Virus record (IMG/VR): IMGVR_UViG_3300031825_000022
Location: 1-44,307 of that record
DNA: 44,307 nt
Direction: 5' to 3' (one strand)
From: a virus
Positions 21,956 to 29,872 of this stretch are shown piece by piece; within the stretch, counting starts at the first letter, position 1, and each line of letters opens with the position of its first letter. Under the pieces are notes generated by a model. It was not told the DNA's origin. It saw only the letters and a program-made list of their open reading frames with translations, and ran no database searches. The translations under genes and the position numbers were made by a program.

Positions 21956-22927
21956 ATGGCTAACTATCAGTTCTCGGCGGATCTGGTCTCGGACATCCTC
22001 TTTCGCGCGGGCGAGATGACGGATGGCTCCTCGGACTTCTCCGGCGTGGCCCTCCAATACCTGAACCGTGCCTACCAAGCCCTCATCCTTGGCGGAGGTG
22101 AGGTTTCGCCCGAAAACAACGAGGACTGGTGGTGGGCCAAGAAGCAGCCTCCGGGCGTCATCAACATGACCTCCGCCATTGACACGGGCACCCTCACGGC
22201 CACGAACAACTCCACCGCCATCACTTTCTCCTCCGCGCCCGCTGTCTCGGTCGCTGGCTACTTCATTCGCATGACGGGCCACCCCGACATCTTCCGTATC
22301 GCGGCCCACACGGCTGCCACGACCTCCGCTACGCTAGATTCCGTTTTCACGGGCACATCTGGAGCGGGGCAAGCCTTCACGTGCTTCAAGACCGAATACG
22401 ATCTCCCCGCTGACTGCATCCGTGTAATGGCCCCCATGCGCATCTATCAGGGCGACGTGGACGAAGTAGAGGGTGTGGAACTTTCTATCCTTGAGCGCGA
22501 CTGGCCCATGGCCCAAATCCAGTCCGGCCCGCCCTCTCAGTTCGCCTACGCAACCGAGACCAAACTGCGCTTCAACACTTACGGCCCCCGCGCACTTTCG
22601 ACGCCGAACATGATCCGGCTCGAATTCGATTACATCTACCGGCCTGCCGACCTCACCAACAGCGGCAGCGAAGAACCTATCGTGCCGCGCATGTACCGCA
22701 AGCTGCTGGCTGACATCGCCGTGACCTTCCTGTTCCTCGACAAGAACGATGACCGCGCCGGCGCAGTCTCCCAAGTCGCCACAGACGGCATCCGCGCCAT
22801 GGTGCGTGAGCAACGGTCACGCATGATTAACTACGGGCGCAAGACGGGCAAGATCATCACGCGCCCTGAGCAGACCGCCCGCTTGCGCCGCCCGCTACGC
22901 ACCGACTCCGGTGTCATCATCGGCTGA
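21956..22927 (+). CDS. Tail tubular protein A (T7 gp11-like)
   Basis: The ATG at 21956 follows GGGGAG; the in-frame start 33 nt upstream lacks a site. This 323-aa protein follows the fold pattern of podovirus gatekeeper proteins: an N-terminal helical region (SADLVSDILFRAGEMTDGSS, YLNRAYQALILGG), a beta-rich insertion, and PRMYRKLLADIAVTFLFLDK near the C-terminus, seen in such proteins. It would sit directly below the portal. It is followed by the tubular B gene, as in T7. Confidence 0.8.
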   Translation: MANYQFSADLVSDILFRAGEMTDGSSDFSGVALQYLNRAYQALILGGGEVSPENNEDWWWAKKQPPGVINMTSAIDTGTLTATNNSTAITFSSAPAVSVAGYFIRMTGHPDIFRIAAHTAATTSATLDSVFTGTSGAGQAFTCFKTEYDLPADCIRVMAPMRIYQGDVDEVEGVELSILERDWPMAQIQSGPPSQFAYATETKLRFNTYGPRALSTPNMIRLEFDYIYRPADLTNSGSEEPIVPRMYRKLLADIAVTFLFLDKNDDRAGAVSQVATDGIRAMVREQRSRMINYGRKTGKIITRPEQTARLRRPLRTDSGVIIG

Positions 22928-22936
22928 GGAGCCCAC

Positions 22937-24523
22937 ATGTCCTTCACTGGCGACATCGTAGAGATCCCCATGTTGGGGGGTCTCACGGGCACGCGAAACC
23001 AAGCCCTGATCCGCCCGGATCAGCTTATCGTCGCGCGTAACGTGACCTTCGACACAGGCACCATCCGCAAGGAAGGCGGTGCCCTCAAGTACAACGCTAC
23101 CGCAATCACAGGCTCCCCTACCGTCTTGGGTGGGTGGGATTGGAACCACGCGCCTTCCGTGCAGCGCATGGTTGTTGTCCTGTCCGATGGCACGATCAAG
23201 AAAGACAGCGGTGGAGGCACCTTTGGCACCACGCTCGCGTCCGGCCTCTCTGTCACTGACACCGTTCCCACCTTCGTGGAGGGGGGCAAGGAAGTCGCCG
23301 CGAACAACCGCAAACTCTACATCTTCACGGGCAAAAACGCTGTCCAATACCTCGATGGCGACGCAGCCACCACTGCCGCCATCCCGACTCCCCCTGCCGA
23401 TTGGAGTGGCGGCAACCAACCCACGTGCGGGGCCAATCATGAATCCCGTCTGTGGGGTGCTGGCAATGCCAACGATCCTCACCGCCTCTACTACTCGACT
23501 ACGACTAATCATGGGGACTTCACAGGTGCTGGATCGGGTTCTCTTTCCATCTACCCCGGCGAGGGGGAGCGCATTACGGGCATGCTTTCTTTCAAGGGCC
23601 TGCTCGTCGTATGGAAGTACCCTATCGGCATCTACTACGCAGACACGACTGACCCCACCATCACCAACTGGAAAGTGCGCCGCGTCACGAAGGGCACCGG
23701 GGGCGTCTCTCCGCAAGGCCAGATCCTGATTGATGACGATGTGCTGTTCCTAGACGCTCAAGGCAACTTCCAGCTTCTGTCTGCCACGCAAGAGTTCGGC
23801 AACATGGGCACGAACAACCTCTCCCAAAAATACCAGATCAACACCTTCCTGCGTGACAACATCAACATGTCCCGCCTCGGCTTCACGCGTGCCATCTACT
23901 ACGGCCACAAGCGGGAGGCCATGTTCTGCATGACCACCACCGGAGCCACCGAGAACAACTGCCGCATGGTGGTGGACTTCAATTCTTCCCAGCAGGAGCA
24001 GCGCTTTATTTTCCGCGACCGTGACGTGAACCCCTGCATCTTCCTGCGCACGGAAACCGACAACATCCAGCACCCGTGCATCGGCACCGCAGACGGTTTT
24101 GTCTACAAACTTGACCAAGCCTCCCGCTCCAAAGACTCCCTCGGCTACATTGGTGAGTTCCAGACTCCTCACGTCGATTTTGCCTTCGCAGATCCCAAAC
24201 TCGGCACGCGTCGCAAGATGGGCCGCTTCCTCGAAGTCGTAGTGGAGCCGTCTGGCAACTGGAACCTCTCTGTGGACATCCTCTGGGATGGCGTCACCGT
24301 TCAGACGGTCCAATTCAACATGGGCTTCACCGGCGCTGCTCTTGGCACTTTCCTGATCGGCACCGATGTCCTTGGTGCCGACATCGTAGCCAACAAGAAA
24401 CGCCGCATCACTGGGGAGGGGCGCCGCTTCTCCCTCAAGGCCCGCAATAGTGGCGCTGGAGAAGACTTCTCTATCGCTCGTTTCTACCTTCACTACAAGC
24501 TCGGAAATGAACGCCTCCGCTGA
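22937..24523 (+). CDS. Tail tubular protein B (T7 gp12-like nozzle)
   Basis: The 528-aa protein starts at an ATG with GAGGAG. It is beta-rich throughout, with a typical opening PMLGGLTGTRNQALIRPDQL and repeated WxxG/TD motifs (GEGERITGMLSFKGLLVVWK) of the propeller-like nozzle. It would close the tail tube below tubular protein A. The 3' end overlaps the start of the next gene by 17 nt. Confidence 0.8.
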   Translation: MSFTGDIVEIPMLGGLTGTRNQALIRPDQLIVARNVTFDTGTIRKEGGALKYNATAITGSPTVLGGWDWNHAPSVQRMVVVLSDGTIKKDSGGGTFGTTLASGLSVTDTVPTFVEGGKEVAANNRKLYIFTGKNAVQYLDGDAATTAAIPTPPADWSGGNQPTCGANHESRLWGAGNANDPHRLYYSTTTNHGDFTGAGSGSLSIYPGEGERITGMLSFKGLLVVWKYPIGIYYADTTDPTITNWKVRRVTKGTGGVSPQGQILIDDDVLFLDAQGNFQLLSATQEFGNMGTNNLSQKYQINTFLRDNINMSRLGFTRAIYYGHKREAMFCMTTTGATENNCRMVVDFNSSQQEQRFIFRDRDVNPCIFLRTETDNIQHPCIGTADGFVYKLDQASRSKDSLGYIGEFQTPHVDFAFADPKLGTRRKMGRFLEVVVEPSGNWNLSVDILWDGVTVQTVQFNMGFTGAALGTFLIGTDVLGADIVANKKRRITGEGRRFSLKARNSGAGEDFSIARFYLHYKLGNERLR

Positions 24524-24965
24524 AATCGCCACCTTGTTGGCCGCGCGCTTCTCGCTTCTGAAGAAGCCCGTCTACCCCTACATCACCCGCTCCGCATCCG
24601 GCATTGACGAGGTGCGTTGCAAGTGCTGCGGCTCTGCCATCCAAGGTCTCGTCGCAGACGACTCTTTCGCTGAAACGCGCAAGGTGAAGGGCCGCGATGT
24701 CATCGTGGAGCGCCTGAAGCTCTGCACCCTCGCTGGCTACACCGAAGTCAAGATCTCCTTTGATGACGGCTCCAACCACGTCACTTCGCTGTGCGAACCC
24801 TGCGCCGCCAAGCTCACCATGGACGAAGCTGAATGGATCTACTGCTGCGATCTCAACGACTGGATGGCAGCAGGCGACGGCTACTCCTATAACTTCTGGA
24901 TTCAGCAGCTATCCCGCAACCCCACCGATTTTCAGGTCTATCCCTCTGGGATGGTAGCCGTATAA
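24507..24965 (+). CDS. Hypothetical zinc-binding tail-region protein (152 aa)
   Basis: The ATG at 24507 lies inside the end of the tubular B gene; a longer frame has no site. CKCC near residue 39 and CEPC near 95, plus CC further on, suggest a zinc site. The C-terminal region (NFWIQQLSRNPTDFQVYPSG) looks folded. It may be a tail or fibre-attachment protein. Function unknown. Confidence 0.6.
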   Translation: MNASAEIATLLAARFSLLKKPVYPYITRSASGIDEVRCKCCGSAIQGLVADDSFAETRKVKGRDVIVERLKLCTLAGYTEVKISFDDGSNHVTSLCEPCAAKLTMDEAEWIYCCDLNDWMAAGDGYSYNFWIQQLSRNPTDFQVYPSGMVAV

Positions 24966-24975
24966 GGAGCCCGCC

Positions 24976-25899
24976 ATGCCCGCCCTCTACAGCCATACGA
25001 CGCGCGCTAATGGTACGGTCCTGACCGCCACCATTTACAACGGCGACCATCAGAACCACATCGACAATGGCGTCCCGCTCCAACTCGATGACTACTCCGT
25101 CAACGTGGTCCAGATGCAAACCGTTACGGACCCCGGAGGCGTTGGCACCGAATCCCTTGCCACCTCCATGGCAGGCGAATTCGAGCGCCTGCGTTTTGTC
25201 CTTAAACAAATAAAGGGTACTTCCCAGTGGTATGAGCCAGGCACTCAAAGCAATGCCCTGCTTGGCATTCGTGTTTTCACCACCACCACCGTGTACACCC
25301 CCACAGCCGGAACTCGTTCAATTCTCGTCTATGGCGTGGGAGGTGGCGGTGCGGGAGGGGGAGTGCCCGCAACCGGAGGGGCTGCGTCAGGTGCCGGTGC
25401 GGGCGGTAATGGGGGCGCTTTCGCCATCAAACGCATTACTTCCGCCTTCTCCGGGGTCACAATTACCATAGGCACAGGTGGTGCGGGCGTCTCTGCTGGC
25501 AACGGAGGTAATGGGACTGCTTCCACCTTTGGGGGCCTGCTTTCAATCCCTGGGGGAGGTGGTGGCCTTGCAGGTATCGCAAATAGTGGTGCGGGCGTCT
25601 CTGCTGGCTCTGGGGGATCCTCCGGGGCGCCCACGGGAGAGGATATTGGCAGCCCCGGCTCTTTTGGGGAATTCGGCTTGACCCTCTCCTCCACTTCGGC
25701 AAAGTCTGGCCGAGGAGGAGACTCTCCTTTCGGGCAGGGAGGGCAAGCCAATGGAGCTAACGCAGCCATAGGCGCCAACGGCATAGCAGCGACGGGTTTT
25801 GGCTCCGGCGGAGGCGGCGCGGTTGCCGTGCAGACCGGCTTGGCAGTTACGGGAGGTGCGGGCGCTCCCGGAGTCTTTCTAGTTTTCGAATATACGTAA
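24976..25899 (+). CDS. Tail fibre with glycine-rich receptor-binding domain (307 aa)
   Basis: The ATG at 24976 follows AAGGAGC. Residues 1-85 (HTTRANGTVLTATIYNGDHQ) form an attachment region found at the start of many podovirus fibres. From about residue 118 the sequence is mostly GGxGG runs interleaved with beta strands (VTITIGTGGAGVSAGNGGNG), the pattern of polyglycine-II adhesin domains. The DNA holds a direct repeat GGTGCGGGCGTCTCTGCTGG (about 25481 and 25589). It follows the tail-tube genes, so it is probably the receptor-binding fibre. Confidence 0.75.
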   Translation: MPALYSHTTRANGTVLTATIYNGDHQNHIDNGVPLQLDDYSVNVVQMQTVTDPGGVGTESLATSMAGEFERLRFVLKQIKGTSQWYEPGTQSNALLGIRVFTTTTVYTPTAGTRSILVYGVGGGGAGGGVPATGGAASGAGAGGNGGAFAIKRITSAFSGVTITIGTGGAGVSAGNGGNGTASTFGGLLSIPGGGGGLAGIANSGAGVSAGSGGSSGAPTGEDIGSPGSFGEFGLTLSSTSAKSGRGGDSPFGQGGQANGANAAIGANGIAATGFGSGGGGAVAVQTGLAVTGGAGAPGVFLVFEYT

Positions 25900-25925
25900 C
25901 CCAAACCAAACGCAGCGAGACGATC

Positions 25926-26357
25926 ATGAAACCTGTGTCCACTCTTTACCGCTTGGCTTCCACTGCCGCAGACTACCGGGCCTGCCACGCCATCATGCGG
26001 GCCAACCAGAACTTCCACGACCTCCAGCTCCACTGGCCCACGGTCGTAGCCGAACGTAACGGCAAGATCCTAGGCTTCATGTCCACCAACAAGTGCGACT
26101 GGTGTCTCCTCGCTGGGCCGCTCGAAACCTCCACGCACAACCCGATCATGGTCATGCGTCTGGCTGAAGCCTACGAGGCCGCTCTGCGCGTCGCAGGTAT
26201 CACGCGCTACTGCTTTGCCATCAAGCGCTCCCAGAAGCGTTGGCTCGAACAGGTCTCCTCCCTCGACATGACCACCGAAGTGGCTGGCGACAAGAACGAG
26301 GCTATCTTTGAAAAGATCCTGCCCGGCGACCCTCTGGTCACGCGGATCGCAGCTTAA
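25926..26357 (+). CDS. GNAT-like protein of the ejection cluster (143 aa, T7 gp13-like)
   Basis: Sequence features of the GNAT fold are visible: an initial strand and helix (YRLASTAADYRACHAIMRAN), the central strand VVAERNGKILGFMS, and a helix LAEAYEAALRVAGITRYCF. T7 gp13 sits at the same place, between tubular protein B and gp14. The usual acetyl-CoA pyrophosphate loop (R/Q-x-x-G-x-G/A) is not clear, so it may not be an active enzyme. Confidence 0.6.
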   Translation: MKPVSTLYRLASTAADYRACHAIMRANQNFHDLQLHWPTVVAERNGKILGFMSTNKCDWCLLAGPLETSTHNPIMVMRLAEAYEAALRVAGITRYCFAIKRSQKRWLEQVSSLDMTTEVAGDKNEAIFEKILPGDPLVTRIAA

Positions 26358-26375
26358 CCAACACGGGAGTCCATC

Positions 26376-27482
26376 ATGGGCGGCGGAAGCACAGAAGTTA
26401 AGGCACAGGCACCCTCCCCAGAGGAAACAGCCCTGCGCAAAGAACAGATCGCGCTCGCGCAGCAGCAGCGCCAGATCATCGACGAGACGATGCGTCAGCA
26501 AAACCTGCTGGCTCCCTATCTCCTCGAACAGCAGGGCTACCGCCCGGTCTACTCGCAAGTCGATCCGGCAGCCGCAGCACGTGCCTCCGAAATCGACGCG
26601 CGTACCGCCACCCTTCAGCAACTGATCGGCCAAGGCTCCCAAGGCTCTCAGGGCGGGCAGCAAGTATGGCAACGCACAAGCAGCAACACGTTTTCCGATG
26701 GCAGTCGAACCCTTTCCGCTGACCAGCTTCAGCAGATGGGCGGGCAATTTAACCAGCAGCTTGACGCCTACGTTGCCTCTGGCCCCAGCACGCCCGGCAC
26801 CGATGTCTCTGGCTACCAGTCCGAACTCACGCGTCTGCAAGAAGAGCGTGGCACCCTCGCTGACCGCCTCACCGGAGGCAAGATCACTGGCTACGAACTA
26901 CTGCCAGAAGTCAAGGCCCACCAAGAGCGCATGAAGCAATTGCAGGCCCAGCAGGACGACATCACGGGCCTTATGCAAGAGCGCACTCTGAAGGCCCTGC
27001 GCGGCGAACTGCCAGTAGACCCCGCTCTCGAACGCCAACTCTCCGAAGGCCGTCAGACTCTCGCCTCCACCCTGCGCTCGAACCTTGGCTCTGGCTACGA
27101 GACTTCCACACCGGGCATCCAAGCGCTCGCGGACTACGACAAGCGCGCCGAAGAGTTGCGCATGGCTTCCCGCAAGGACGAACTCTATAACACCAACCAA
27201 CTCCAGCTTGCTGGCCAGCAGTTCGGCACCCAACTCGATCAGATGCGCTTCGGCAACGTGGTTGGCATCCAGAACCAGCCGTTCCAAGGCGCCCAAGCCC
27301 TCGGCCAATCCTCCTCCATGCTCAACGCCCCGCTCTCCGCGTACATGCAAGATCGCAACGCCCAACTGAACGCAGCCACCACCAATGCCCAATCCGCAGG
27401 CCAAGCTGCTGCTGCTCGGGGGCAAATGGTAGGCTCCGGGATTGCAGCAGCCGGGACCATCGCCGCAGCCGCCATCTTCTAA
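26376..27482 (+). CDS. Internal virion/ejection protein (T7 gp14-like, 368 aa)
   Basis: The ATG at 26376 follows GGGAG. It starts with MGGGSTEVKAQAPSPEETAL, is Gln/Ala-rich and helical throughout (IALAQQQRQIIDETMRQQNL), and ends in a glycine/alanine hydrophobic segment (GQMVGSGIAAAGTIAAAAIF) that could insert into the outer membrane, as T7 gp14 does. It is the first of three likely ejection proteins. The assignment rests on order, size and composition. Confidence 0.65.
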   Translation: MGGGSTEVKAQAPSPEETALRKEQIALAQQQRQIIDETMRQQNLLAPYLLEQQGYRPVYSQVDPAAAARASEIDARTATLQQLIGQGSQGSQGGQQVWQRTSSNTFSDGSRTLSADQLQQMGGQFNQQLDAYVASGPSTPGTDVSGYQSELTRLQEERGTLADRLTGGKITGYELLPEVKAHQERMKQLQAQQDDITGLMQERTLKALRGELPVDPALERQLSEGRQTLASTLRSNLGSGYETSTPGIQALADYDKRAEELRMASRKDELYNTNQLQLAGQQFGTQLDQMRFGNVVGIQNQPFQGAQALGQSSSMLNAPLSAYMQDRNAQLNAATTNAQSAGQAAAARGQMVGSGIAAAGTIAAAAIF

Positions 27483-27484
27483 CC

Positions 27485-28201
27485 ATGTACCCACTCGACA
27501 GCCACACTCGCATCGCGCTGCAATTCTCAGGAGGCAAGGACTCCCTTGCCGCCCTGTACCTCCTGCGGACTCACTGGGAACGCATCACGGTCTACTGGCT
27601 CAACACCGGAAACGCCTTCCCAGAAACGCACGCCCTGATGGCCCAGACCCGTGACGCGGTGCCCAACTTTGTCGAAGTGCAGGGCGACCAAGAAGCCTCC
27701 TTCTCCCAGCATGGCTACCCCTCTGACCTCGTGCCTGCCGAACACACCCCCATCGGCGTGGCATGCGGAGGCTCGCCCGGCCCACTGATCCAAGGCCGCT
27801 ACGATTGCTGCTGGCGTGTCCTGATGAAGCCCCTCCACGACCGCATGGTCGAGGACCGCATCACCCTCATCATCCGTGGCGAGAAATCCGCTGACGCCCA
27901 CCGCGCCCAGCACGGCTCCTTCTTCGACGGCATCTCCTACTACTCGCCCATCGAGAACTGGACCGACACCATGGTCCTGCGCTACCTGCGCTCCCAGCAC
28001 ATTGCGCTCCCCCGCTTCTACGAGGAGGGTCACAACACCTCCTTCGACTGCATGGACTGCACCGCATGGTGGGGAGAGGGCCGCGCGGCCTACCTCAAGC
28101 GTCACCACCCCGCTCACTACGAGCGCCTCATGTCCCGTTTAAACGAGATCGAGCATGCTATCCTCTGGCACGCCCGACCGCTGCAAAAAGAACTGGAGTA
28201 A
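27485..28201 (+). CDS. PAPS/APS-reductase-like PP-loop protein with four Cys (238 aa)
   Basis: FSGGKDSLAALYLL at residues 14-27 is the PP-loop. A CC pair (C108-C109 in YDCCWR) and a CxxC (C189, C192 in DCMDCT) resemble the CC-x(80)-CxxC ligands of the [4Fe-4S] cluster of APS reductases and DndC-type enzymes. The catalytic C-terminal ECGxH of true reductases is missing. Known phage relatives are annotated as phosphoadenosine phosphosulfate reductase family, and their role is not settled. It stands between the gp14-like and gp15-like genes, with 2-3 nt gaps; no good ribosome site precedes its ATG. Confidence 0.75.
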   Translation: MYPLDSHTRIALQFSGGKDSLAALYLLRTHWERITVYWLNTGNAFPETHALMAQTRDAVPNFVEVQGDQEASFSQHGYPSDLVPAEHTPIGVACGGSPGPLIQGRYDCCWRVLMKPLHDRMVEDRITLIIRGEKSADAHRAQHGSFFDGISYYSPIENWTDTMVLRYLRSQHIALPRFYEEGHNTSFDCMDCTAWWGEGRAAYLKRHHPAHYERLMSRLNEIEHAILWHARPLQKELE

Positions 28202-28204
28202 ATC

Positions 28205-29863
28205 ATGGCTGACTTCCTCACAGGATTCGCCCAAGGCATTGCCAACCTGCCCAACTCAATCCAGAGCGGCATCAACATGGGCATGCAATACGAGCAATAC
28301 AACGCACAGAAAGCGCAAGCCGACCTTAAGCGCCAGCAGATGGCAGGCGAGGTGCTTGGCCGCTTCGGCTCCGTGCTCGCTGACGCCCCCGATGAACAGG
28401 TTGGCCCCATCTCGAAGGCCATGATCTCGTGGTACGCCCAGACGCGCGGCATCAAGCCCTCCAAGGAATTCATGTCGCTGCTTTCCTCGGACCCGCGAGG
28501 GATGGCCGCTGCCATGCTCAACACCTCCGGCGAAGGCGGCATGGGCGTCAAGGAACTCGATGGTCTGATGACCGACCCCCAACTCGTCATCGGCATGCTC
28601 GACTCCCTCAACAAGCGGACCAAGCAGAAGAACGCCGAAGCCTCCGTGTCCGAAGCCATGGGGGGCCCCTCCACCGCTGCCCCCTCTGCCGATGGCGCCC
28701 CCGCTGCTCCCTCTCCACAGGCAGGCGCCTCCGTAGGCAACCTGCAAGGTCTCCAGACAGCCTTGAACGCCGTTCAGCGTGCCATGGCCACTCCCGGCCT
28801 AGGCAAAGAACAAATGCAAGCGCTCCAGAGCCGCTCCGATCTGCTGCGTGACCAACTCAAGCTCTCGCTCGACAACGAGGTCATCCGCACGGCTGGCCAA
28901 CTCGGCATCGACTACGCCACGGCCACCCCCCAAGTGCGCTCCCTCGTTCAGCAGCAGGTCTTCAACAACGCTGGCCTCCAATCCCAAGCTACGGCCCAAG
29001 GGCAAGCGATGGGCGGGCTCGTCAACCGCGAAGTCGCCGCAGACCTCGGCATCTCCCCCCTCCAAACCGTAGGGGAAGCGCGCCGTGGCACCGGAGCAGG
29101 CGGTCAACCCGGAGGCCAAGCCACTCTGCCCACTACCGCAGAACTGGGCGACCTCACCCAGATGCGCGAGCAGAACACCCAGCGCATGAAGGAGTACCGC
29201 GTCGCTACGCAGACCGCCGAAAAGCTCGACCCGCAACTCGACCAACTAGCCTCCCTGCTCGACAAGAACGTCACCACTGGCCTGACCGAGCCGATGGCCC
29301 TGCGCATGAAGCGTCTCGCTTCCTCCATCACTGGCGTCGATTTCAAGGACGTGCCGGCCCAACAGCTTCTCTCGAATGTGGCCGACTCCATGTCCTTCTC
29401 GTTCCTCCAGCAGATTGGGGGCAACGACTCGAACCAAGACCGCGAGTACGCCCGTTCAATCATTGCTTCCCTCTCTGGCGACCCCAAGGCCGTGCGGGCC
29501 ATGGTGGACTTCCAGAAGATCGCCAACCAGCGTGTCAAGGACCGCGAAGTCCAACTCGGCAAGTTCAACAAGGTCTGCGGGCTGGATGGGCGCAAGTGCT
29601 CGGTCGATTTCTCCGAATACTGGGACGACTGGAAAAACAACCACTCCCTGCGCGATCAGTACGACGCCGTTCTGAAGGCGCGCGGCATCGGCTCCAATCC
29701 CCTCAAGGCTGCCCAATCCGCTGCGCAACCCGGCTCTCCCCAGCCTGTTGACGCCTTGACGGCGCCGCTGCCCACCACGCTGCCCAATGCCACCCTTCCC
29801 ACCGAAAACACGGGCGGTGGGGCAGCGCTCGTACCGCCGCGCGGCGTGCGCCCCCGCTTCTAA
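28205..29863 (+). CDS. Internal virion/ejection protein (T7 gp15-like, 552 aa)
   Basis: The ATG at 28205 follows GGAG. It is a large helical protein: Gln-rich N-terminus (SGINMGMQYEQYNAQKAQAD), a low-complexity Ala/Pro stretch, and long helical segments (LTQMREQNTQRMKEYRVATQ). It lies between the PP-loop protein and the transglycosylase, exactly where T7-like phages have gp15. A role in the periplasmic DNA-ejection tunnel is likely, by analogy. Confidence 0.65.
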   Translation: MADFLTGFAQGIANLPNSIQSGINMGMQYEQYNAQKAQADLKRQQMAGEVLGRFGSVLADAPDEQVGPISKAMISWYAQTRGIKPSKEFMSLLSSDPRGMAAAMLNTSGEGGMGVKELDGLMTDPQLVIGMLDSLNKRTKQKNAEASVSEAMGGPSTAAPSADGAPAAPSPQAGASVGNLQGLQTALNAVQRAMATPGLGKEQMQALQSRSDLLRDQLKLSLDNEVIRTAGQLGIDYATATPQVRSLVQQQVFNNAGLQSQATAQGQAMGGLVNREVAADLGISPLQTVGEARRGTGAGGQPGGQATLPTTAELGDLTQMREQNTQRMKEYRVATQTAEKLDPQLDQLASLLDKNVTTGLTEPMALRMKRLASSITGVDFKDVPAQQLLSNVADSMSFSFLQQIGGNDSNQDREYARSIIASLSGDPKAVRAMVDFQKIANQRVKDREVQLGKFNKVCGLDGRKCSVDFSEYWDDWKNNHSLRDQYDAVLKARGIGSNPLKAAQSAAQPGSPQPVDALTAPLPTTLPNATLPTENTGGGAALVPPRGVRPRF

Positions 29864-29872
29864 GGAACCATC

